The notes under the pieces were generated by a model. That model was not told where the DNA came from. It ran no database searches and saw nothing but the letters and a program-made list of their open reading frames with translations. A stretch of DNA of 64,000 bases, from assembly GCA_017311315.1 (NCBI GenBank), contig CM029650.1:19480456-19544455 (forward strand). Reading direction: 5' to 3'. Made by a program: the position numbers and the translations under genes. This DNA comes from Dendrocalamus latiflorus. Its lineage: Eukaryota > Streptophyta > Magnoliopsida > Poales > Poaceae. Positions within the stretch are counted from its first letter, which is position 1; the number at the start of each line of letters is the position of its first letter. Below are positions 56,289 through 64,000 of the stretch, piece after piece.

Positions 56289-56598
56289 AGGCTTGCAAAA
56301 ATTTTCCCCCACAGATACTAGAAGAAAAGAAGATGCTGCAAGTGTTCGTGTTAGGGTTACGACTGCACTCAAGCGTTCCTATGGAGTTTTCTTTGGCTCT
56401 TCTACATGTAAGTTAAGTTTTAGGCTTGGACTCCCGTATTATCATTAAAGTTGACCATTAAGTCTTATTTCAATCAAATTAACTTCTTTTAACTGTTTGT
56501 GAGCAGGCAAGATACACTGTTCAAGCCACAACAGAACTCCTGGGCTGTTGCGGACCGTACGACGTCCCTGTTCCCAAAAATGGGGGCGTTACAGGTAC

Positions 56599-57218
56599 CT
56601 AGAGCCCTAAAACATTTGGTTCTTATTCCACTTAACATTTCAGCGATCATTTGTAGAATAAATTTGATTACACATGTTTGTATTGCTTTCTAGAACAAAA
56701 ACCTATTTGCCTTGCTCGTCGAAGAAATCATAACGTTTCATTGGTTTACATATGTTTGCTGAAAACAAATGCTGCTGCAGGAGCTATGAATAGAGAACTC
56801 TTCATATCTGATGACGATAGCACGTACGCTAGGAGTTATGTATGATTGGTTAACATGCTAGCACCTAGAATTTTTCTATCAGATATTGCCTTTGCCGATT
56901 TTTTTTCTTTTGTGTGACGCTTGCTCTACTCCTTTCCTACCAGCAGTGCAGCATCGTCATGAGATCCCTGGCTCCTGTTCTTTTTGCTACAACCAGTCCC
57001 AGCTCCAAACATGTATTGTCTTACCAGGCTTTTGTAACCACCATTCAGGACCATACTTTTCATGCTTACCTCAACCTTGGGGTCCAAAAGAATGAGTGGT
57101 TCTTTAGCTGTAAATGATGTATTTATCCTATCTTCTATATTCATTTGTCGTTTTACTGTCTGTAATGTATGATCCTATAATAAATGCTGCCATGGCTTAA
57201 ATAGCCCAAACCTGTGCT
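56599..57218 (+). other. Unassigned sequence with possible short exons
   Basis: An acceptor-like CTGCTGCAG near 56780 precedes an in-frame ATG...TGA of 19 codons (MNRELFISDDDS...). A 67-codon frame at 56914-57117 ends in DHTFHAYLNLGVQKNEWFF. Neither is recognised. They could be remnants of a host gene or chance frames. Confidence 0.2.
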
Positions 57219-57944
57219 ATGCATTTTAGTGGCAGACCCAGGAATTTGCGAATGGGTGTTCGAAGTTATAAAAATATTGTTCAGTAGAAAACATAAAGAT
57301 CCACAATAGCAATAGTTAAAGTACCGAAGATAACATCTCAAATAATATTTAAAAAATTACTTTAGTTCTGTGTGAACTCAGAATTTACTAGAGTACATGA
57401 GTTTACTACACATGTATAGAAACATGTGACAGCCCAACACATTTTCGAGTCATATGGCTCATCACATATCACATCATCCCCACATAACCAAAAGAATTAG
57501 AGTAAATAATGTGCTCTTAATGGCAGCAGTCTTCTGTTTGTTGAAAGAATTAGAGCAATCAAAATGTGTTCAGAATCACATCATCCCCATACAACCAAAA
57601 GAATTAGAGCAATCAAAATGTGTTCAGATATCACTAATGCCTAATGGCAGCAGCCTTCTGTGTTACTTCAAAGATCCTTGTCCTAATGGCAGCAGCCCAT
57701 ATTGCTTTGACAATTTTGATGCTTCCATATTAATGCTACTCTACTCATACTCAACTACTCAAGTAGTCCTCATTCCTCAAGGACCTCAACTAATCTAACT
57801 TCTATGCATAACTAATCAATCAAATTGCTCTAAAGAAACTAAGCAAATGGTCACATGATCCAAAGTTGATGTCGCCCTGTCACTGTGGTTTACTGGTCTT
57901 GTAAACCCAATCACAATAAGAACTTTAGTGCAGACATAACTAGT

Positions 57945-59383
57945 CAGTGGCGAATCCAGGATAAAAATAGAGGGGGAGCTCTACTACTAAGGACATAGCA
58001 CAACATAAATATATCAAAGCTATATTTACTAGTCTTTTACCATTAGAATGTCAAATTCATATATAAACAGGAAGAGAACAAATTGAAAATGTACAATACA
58101 ATCTTCAATTGGTTTGCGACATGCTGGATCGGCAATAATATCATCTGGATTAAATTCATGCCGAATCTTTTTTACTTCAGTTCTGTTTTCTATGGTTGGA
58201 GGGTTACTGCTAGTTGCATTGTTAGAGAAATATTTGTGCAAAGTTTGCTTCTCTATTTTTATAAATTTAAGAATAATTAAATAACAACTAGTTAATAACT
58301 AATTAAACAACTTGGCTAATCAATAGAACAACAATAAAATAGGATTCACATAATCACATTCACTCTGAATCACTCACATTTACTGATTCACAGAACAGTG
58401 AATCACGGATGCACAGAATCATGGTCGCGGGTCACCGGTCGGTCATCAGTCATCACGCCGTCACCGCGTCACGGGCTTTGGGCTCACCTGGTTCACGGAG
58501 ACAACGAGTCACTGGCTCACTGCGCAAAGTAGAAAACGGCAAATCAATAAGAGTATTGCTATACAACATTCGACTGTTTTTGAGGACAAAAACAGTCAGA
58601 TTAATCTGGGACGTTAGATCTCCATCCAACGGATCCACCCATACAAGCCCCCCTCCAAAAAAAATGACCCCCTCCAAAAAATGATTTAGGGCGTTGGATC
58701 TCCATCTAACGGCTCAAAATCTGTCTGTTTTTGACCTCAAAAACAATCGAATGTTGTATAGACACTCCCAATCAATAAATCTGTATTTTACTCGAAACTT
58801 CGCATCTTCACCAGTCGCCAGCGCCTCACCCTCAAGCCTCAATGTCTGCTCATCTGCTGCTCACCTTGTCCTCTCCGTCTCTCCAATGGCTCCGATCTGC
58901 GATCTCCGAAAGTTCGAATCTCCGATGCGGCGATGCCGGCGCCAGGCGATGCGTCTGAAGTTCACATGCTGCCCGCCAGGCACTCCACCGCTTGGCCTCG
59001 CCTGCGCCCAGCCGGCCGGCCACCAACGAGTGGCCGACCGCCTCTCCTGGCCACTCTGCTCCGCCGCGTCGAGCCGCCCTCCGTGCCGGCTCGCCGACTG
59101 CCTCCGTCCTCCCCCTCCGCGGCTCCGCACCGAGTCGCTGACCGCCTCCCCCTCCCCGGCTCCCCCTCCGCCGCGCCGGCCACCAGGTTACGGGCTGCCG
59201 ACTCCGCGACTCGGGCTCTTCTTCATCCTCCGACGCGGCGACGCCCGATGGTCCGGTTCTTCAACAGTTCAACCTCCGGCTCCGGGCGACCGCCGACCAG
59301 GCCGGGGCCGGCTGGGTCTTCTTCCACGGTGGGAGGAGGGGGTGCTCGAACGCCCACTAGCACCCACAGTGGATTCGCCCCTG
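57945..59383. mobile_element. Nested non-autonomous hAT element with GC-rich cargo
   Basis: The ends are CAGTGGCGAATCCAGGAT and the inverse of CAGGGGCGAATCCACTGTG, with a perfect 8-bp duplication TAACTAGT (57937-57944 and 59384-59391). The interior holds a MULE-type MITE and a GC-rich segment (58850-59340) with long overlapping frames on both strands, likely captured sequence rather than a gene of the element. Confidence 0.93.
58551..58769. mobile_element. MULE-type MITE nested in the inner hAT
   Basis: Arms of about 80 bp (GAGTATTGCTATACAACATT... and the inverse of GGGAGTGTCTATACAACATT...) surround a small loop. A perfect 9-bp duplication AATCAATAA flanks it (58542-58550 and 58770-58778). 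Confidence 0.93.
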
Positions 59384-60107
59384 TAACTAGTAGATCTTCA
59401 TGCCAAAATAGTGGAAGACAGTAGTAAGTGCTAAGTGGAACAATTGAACAAGCTGAAAGGAGCTCATTTCCAAAATAAGCTGAAAGGAGTCTGACCTATG
59501 CTGGACGGCGACGTCGGCATGCCACAGAGGCAGAGCGGAGGCGACGAGGCCGGTCGTGCGCCGCGGTGCCGCCGTGCAGGGCTCGGCGGGCTGCCGGCGG
59601 AGGCGCGGAGCGAATGGCTGGTTCGGTCGCGGGTCGCCGGTCGTGGACTGCTGCGGAGCGGAGGGCCGGAGCGGAGAGCCCGGACAGGGGCAGAGAGCCC
59701 AGATCTAGGCAGAGTCCGGAGGGCCAGAGGGCGGAGGCGGCGAGGCGGAGCTAGCTGGCTAGGGTTAGGGTTCACGGCTCCGCGCGATTTGCCGTCGCCG
59801 CACGCGAATGCCGAACGGGCGCAAATGCGAATGGGGATCGGGGGGAGGGGGGACCGGGACTGGGGCCATCGGCAGGCCGCGAAAAAAATGGAAATGGGCT
59901 GGGCTTGGCTTCACGCGCGGTGGTGGGGACGTGGGCTGCTGCGTTTCTTTTGTCTCTCGGGCCGAAATGTGGCTTTGAATAGTTAATTTAGCCCAACTAT
60001 ATATACATATATGTATTATACCTCATATATACTAGGTTTTTTGTCAAAAAATTTGGGTGTTCAGCTGAACACCCATGAACCACAGTTGATCCGCCCCTGA
60101 TGCATTG

Positions 60108-60900
60108 TGATAGCCCTGAATGCTGGTTCAAAGGATGGATGTACAGAAAACTGATAAATTCATAGCTTTGTATTTTACCAATTGCTACTCTTCAAATACT
60201 ACCCTATACGTATGGCAGACAAGCATGTTATAGTTTTACACTTTTACTGACATGCACGGTAGTATTGACAATCAGTGTAGGTGCACTGATTAAATATTCT
60301 TGGTTGTTCTCTCATTGTGCGGTGGATGTGCGGTGGATGTGCCGTATGCCTAGCTATGTTGCTATTCAGTGAAACATAGGCATAGTTGCCTTCGTATTAT
60401 ATTATCCGATAGACATGATGAAGTAATCAGTTGATCTCTCAGTTAGTTAATACGATCCGGTAGGGCGCCGCTAAACTTTGCCAGGCTTATGCTTAGTTTC
60501 TGCGCAAACATGTTTGCTTTTAGATGTTCTCCCATTGCTGGTAGGGCGCGCAAAGCCTGCCAAATGGTCTAGTTTCACATTTAAATTTTCTAGCTACGAC
60601 AAGTCATGTATAGTGATTTTCGCCTGTTGCTTCAAAAGATATTCTAACGACAAGTAATTGGAGAAAGATTCTCATAGAATAAATTTATTTTTATTCTTGA
60701 GAACAGTAAAACAGATATTTAGAATATAAGAACAATTGGTTAGTGTAATCATGTTAAGTCTCACAACCCACTGATCACGGAGTTAAATCCTGAAAAAACA
60801 TAGTGGAATAACATTCTAGCATTGAACATATTAAGCAGCTAATTCATTTTAGTGTAGAAAAGCGATGCATCTACAACTTTAATTTAGCAATTCAATTAAT
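60108..60900. other. Intergenic, no recognisable gene
   Basis: AT-rich sequence. Nothing is supported beyond the right-hand duplication of the hAT nest at its left edge. Confidence 0.35.
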
Positions 60901-63900
60901 TCCATGACTGTGAGATCTGTAAATCAAGTCCATGACCGTAAATTGTAAATCAATTCCATAACTATGTACTGTAAATCATAAACACTGTAATTGTACACCT
61001 TTCTCTGTCACTTTCATGGAATGTAATGCAATGCATCTGTAACTGTAGCTTAAACCGGTACAGTAGATGGTACACTCATCGATGTCACCCTCTACCTCCA
61101 TCCCGTAGAGGAGCCTACCTCTGAGGTCTTACTCATGAGCACTTCAGATTAGTCATATAGCTTTCTCATTGACCTGGCACGTGCACTCTGGACTAGCTAT
61201 ATGACTTTCTTACCGCCTTGGCTCATATGCAATTCATATGATGCAACATCCTTTCAGTATTCACAATCAACTCTACACAAACTCCACTCCTGTAGAGTGC
61301 CTACCAAAGTAGGTCTTTATCTTCCCACTACTGTGGGATGCCTACGTGAAGTAGGTCTTCATCCCACCACTACGGGATGCCTACGCGAAGTAGGTCATTA
61401 TACGAGTGTGCTGCACAACACAACCCTTTTTCAGCATAACAATCAGCCATAAGCATCTCTCATCACAGTCTACTCAATAGAGAAGCAAGGATATCATTTC
61501 ATAAAATGACATAAAACATGGTATAAAACAAATACCAGGCATTCATCATAATCCACTGTTGTACCATGCACTTGTCTATTTATCCTTGTGGGTGATACGT
61601 GGATGGTGCCAAACCCGAGCCTCCACCTGAACAAGTATAAACCCACCTTACACACATCATAGTAGTACATGCACACATACAAATGGCGTCGCTCCAACCT
61701 TCTATAGAGCTCTAGCAAGAGCCTATGTTAATTAGTCTACACTAATTAACCATACCACTTAATCCATACTAATCATCCACTCACCTCATGGCCCTTATGT
61801 ACTCAACCAGAGTACCCACTACTATTCAGTGACTCACTAGTCATTCGTTGAATACTAGTTGGTCATGCATGCACCGACACCAAACTACTTGGCCAGCATG
61901 CTCCACTAGCTCTACGCACAAGCGGCCATATCACCGCACTACACACGAATTTCAATTACTAGCCGTGTTCTAATCATTGTATGCATTTGTCTCGCTACTC
62001 GACAAATTGATCTCTACATAATTCAATAACCAAGCAAGGAGAAGGAATCGAGGCATTACCCTAGCTCTGATTAACTGAGTCGAGGTTCTTTCTCCCCTGT
62101 TCTAGCCAGATCTGGTGGATCAAGAGCCGAATCAGCCTTCCCCTTTCTTTTTCTCTCCCTTTCCTCACGGCAACACTTCTCTTTTTCTGCTTTCTTATTT
62201 TTCTTCCTTTTTCCTCCATGGCTGGCTCCCTCCTCCTCTTCTTTTCTTCTTTCTCCCAACCCACCAGCTCCTCCTTCCTCTTCCCTCGGTTGGCTAGCCC
62301 ATCTCTACTCCCAGCTGGTTCCCGGCTCTCCCCTTGCCTCCCTCTTGCGCCGCATGCGGCCGAAAGGGCAACAATGGCATGTGGTTGGCGGAGCAAGGGG
62401 GCGATGGTTAGCCACCGTGGCTAGGGGGTGATGCTCGGCAACCACAAGGTAGGTGCGGCAACAACAACGGCGGTGCACGGCCAAGGGAAGCAAGGGCGGT
62501 GGTGAGTGACAGTAAGGTGAGGGGGAACAACGAGGCTCGGCCGGAGGAACCATAGCTGGATGACGGCGGCATGCGCATGGGGAAGAAGTGTGGTGGTGTA
62601 GGGTGACATTCAGCACAGGGGAGGAAGAGCACTCAGATTTTGCCTCCTCCCCCACCTAGGTCGCTATTATAGGGGTGGCTTGGGCTAGGCTGGGCCGAAG
62701 CTAGCCCAATTCACCCTCCTCATTTCAAGTATTACATAAACATACCGGTGAGCTTGGTAAGGACTAGGAGTGGCCGAGGCAAGCTATCGACGGGGATCGT
62801 GGCAAGCGGTGTGTGGCTTCCACGAAGGCAGTGCTCGGGCGTTGGAGGGTGTCGGGCGATAGGTGCAAAAGCCTCAAGGCATTGAGGGGATGCTCCTACA
62901 GGAGGGAATCGGACTGACGAGTACCGATAGGAAAATGGTGGCACCGGAGGTAGGGTCGGCCAGATTGGAGTAGGTGGCCGCGACGGCGAGCTAGGAAGCA
63001 CAGAAAAGCAATTGAACAAGGAAAGGAGCAATTGGGGAGGTAGGACATGCTGTGACACGAGCGGATTTTGGAGGCGTTCACCGAGGTGGCCGATGGTGCA
63101 CACGAGCATGGCTCGTGCTGAGTTCGGCAATGGGGGAAGGAGTAGAGGAACAAAACAAGGAGATGCTAGGGCTCTTTATAGACGGGCGGAGGGTGGGTGA
63201 CCGTTGAACGCATTGAGTGCAGCGAGTGTAGAGGACGCGGTGTGAGGCAGGTGGCGCTGGCCAGCGCACGGCGTAGGCTTGGCGATACGACGCGGCGTTA
63301 ACACCGGGGCCGGTGGCATTGATGCATGGCAGGGCTAGCGAAGGGTGGAGCTTAGGGGAGGGGCGGCTAGCTTGGTGGGGTGGCTCAGGACGCAAGGCAC
63401 AACATTGAAGCCGGGGCCGGTGGCAGTTGGGCACCAAGAGTGAAGAGGAGGAAGGAAAGAAGAAAGAAACAAGGAGAGGGCTGTGGGGCCCAGCTAGAAG
63501 AAGGAGAAGGAAAGAGAGACAGATAGATATTGGGATTTGGCTTTTCAATTGTATCTTCCAAAGTTTTGAGATTGAAATTAAATTCAAATTGATATTTGAT
63601 TTCTGGGTTCAAATAATTCGGAGGCGGAATTTAAATAATGTTTTGATTTTTGGGATTTTGTCAAATTTGAAATCTCAAATTCTAGTTTTGATTTGAAATT
63701 TATGTTCAAGTTTTTGGCTCAATTTAATTTTCCAGATAATTGGCTCTTTATCCTAGATTTGTATTTTCATTATTTGAGTTTGACTACAAAAACCCAAATC
63801 AAGAACTCAAATAAATGCCAATTTTTGAAATATATTGAAAAGCGAAGAAAATATTTTACTATTTTCACAATTACAATATCTCCCATACTTTTGGGATGTT

Positions 63901-63903
63901 ATA
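60900..63903 (-). repeat. Gypsy-type 3' LTR, minus strand (left end approximate)
   Basis: The right boundary is well marked: on the minus strand a purine tract (TTTTAAGGGTGGTAGGATC, 63922-63904) is followed by TATAACATCCCAAAAG, a slightly decayed TGTAACATCCC LTR start. A minus-strand TATA box (TATAAAGAGCCC) lies at about 63169-63180. An array of CCTAC...GTAGG hairpins lies at 61290-61400. The left end was not found; it is estimated by analogy with the solo LTR at 16258. Open frames in the C/G-rich stretches (62060-63200) are not genes. Confidence 0.65.
61285..61405. repeat. CCTAC/GTAGG hairpin repeat in the minus-strand LTR
   Basis: CCTACCAAAGTAGG, CCTACGTGAAGTAGG and CCTACGCGAAGTAGG occur in a row, separated by a similar TCTTYATC segment and CCCACTACTGTGGG-type palindromes. 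This is a short array in the position where the solo LTR at 16258 has its 97-bp hairpin array. Confidence 0.8.
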
Positions 63904-64000
63904 GATCCTACCACCCTTAAAATGAATCTTGACCCTAAGATTCGAGTAGAGTAGAAAGGAGGTGGGGACAAGTTGGATAGCAATTGATTCTAGGGTTTTG
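63904..64000 (-). other. Polypurine tract and start of gypsy internal region
   Basis: The minus strand shows the purine tract at 63922-63904 and then, to the right, internal non-coding sequence that runs off the window. The rest of the retrotransposon lies beyond 64000. Confidence 0.6.

Larger units (their letters stand above)
52887..56593 (+). mobile_element. 3.7-kb solo gypsy-type LTR
   Basis: It starts TGAAACACCCC, ends GGGCGTTACA, and has a perfect GGTAC duplication (52882-52886 and 56594-56598). It has a GC-rich middle, a TATTAAG box near 53393 with a C-rich leader, long AT-rich stretches, a two-copy 168-bp repeat (55260-55570) and a GAGTAC...GTACTC stem at 56268-56288. No coding region or second LTR is present. 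In layout it parallels the solo LTR at 16258. Confidence 0.9.
57227..60099. mobile_element. Non-autonomous hAT element, outer member of a three-level nest
   Basis: The left end is TAGTGGCAGACCCAGG (a C-to-T change from the usual CAGTGGC) and the right end is the inverse of CAGGGGCGGATCAACTG. The 8-mers ATGCATTT (57219-57226) and ATGCATTG (60100-60107) differ at one base. Of its 2873 bp, 1439 bp is a second hAT element. The right part (59490-59980) is a GC-rich block resembling a captured plant gene start (minus-strand frame 59464-59775), not identified. Confidence 0.85.

Noticed and set aside
58694..59386. A 230-codon plus-strand frame
   Set aside because: It crosses the right end of the nested MITE and the GC-rich cargo of a hAT element and has no recognisable domain. 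It is noted only as possible captured sequence.
62060..63200. Minus-strand and plus-strand frames of 70-170 codons
   Set aside because: They fall within the C/G-rich leader part of a minus-strand LTR and show no family resemblance.

Overview
This is a nuclear genomic window from a plant, almost certainly a grass (Poaceae). The reasons are spliced genes with GT-AG introns, GC-rich coding exons, a complete SGS3-type RNA-silencing gene, a DUF26 (cysteine-rich receptor-like kinase family) pseudogene, and dense, nested grass-type transposable elements (Copia, gypsy, hAT, MULE-type and other MITEs). Species cannot be read from the sequence. There is no bacterial or phage content. All calls come from reading the sequence by eye; none was checked by a database search.

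Layout. 1-10613: an old, broken Copia element on the minus strand is split by a young, full-length plus-strand Copia element (2280-7901, 5-bp target duplication, LTRs differing at 2 of 307 positions). 12109-12312: one small, plausible host gene (minus). 12964-20471: a 7.5-kb hAT transposon with an 8-bp target duplication. It carries a broken transposase gene, a solo LTR (16258-18912) with a striking hairpin array, and a captured exon of the splicing factor U2AF65. About 21000-23770: a gypsy LTR and a decayed gag. 23770-30380: decayed repeats and small hAT elements. 30380-33010: a DUF26 pseudogene locus with tandem duplications and several precisely delimited MITEs. 33200-39140: foldback and hAT elements, a MITE, and LTR relics.

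41235-50223 (minus): the one clear large host gene, a six-exon SGS3/LEAFBLADELESS1 orthologue whose splice phases join cleanly to 602 or 609 codons. Its 3.9-kb first intron is packed with inverted-repeat elements. 50440-52723: a repeat array and a probable minus-strand LTR upstream of SGS3. 52887-56593: a 3.7-kb solo LTR. 57227-60099: a three-level nest of transposons. About 60900-64000: the minus-strand 3' LTR and first internal bases of another gypsy element.

How the parts relate. Apart from SGS3 and the small gene, the window is a transposon graveyard in which insertion order can be read from nested target duplications. The most notable points are: (i) SGS3, a factor that stabilises double-stranded-RNA precursors, carries several long inverted repeats in its own intron; (ii) a 97-bp tandem array of about 15 hairpins has a constant centre and variable, self-complementary arms; (iii) a hAT element has captured a U2AF65 exon; and (iv) a very young Copia element has unusual residues in its protease and integrase motifs and lacks an in-frame N-terminal ATG.
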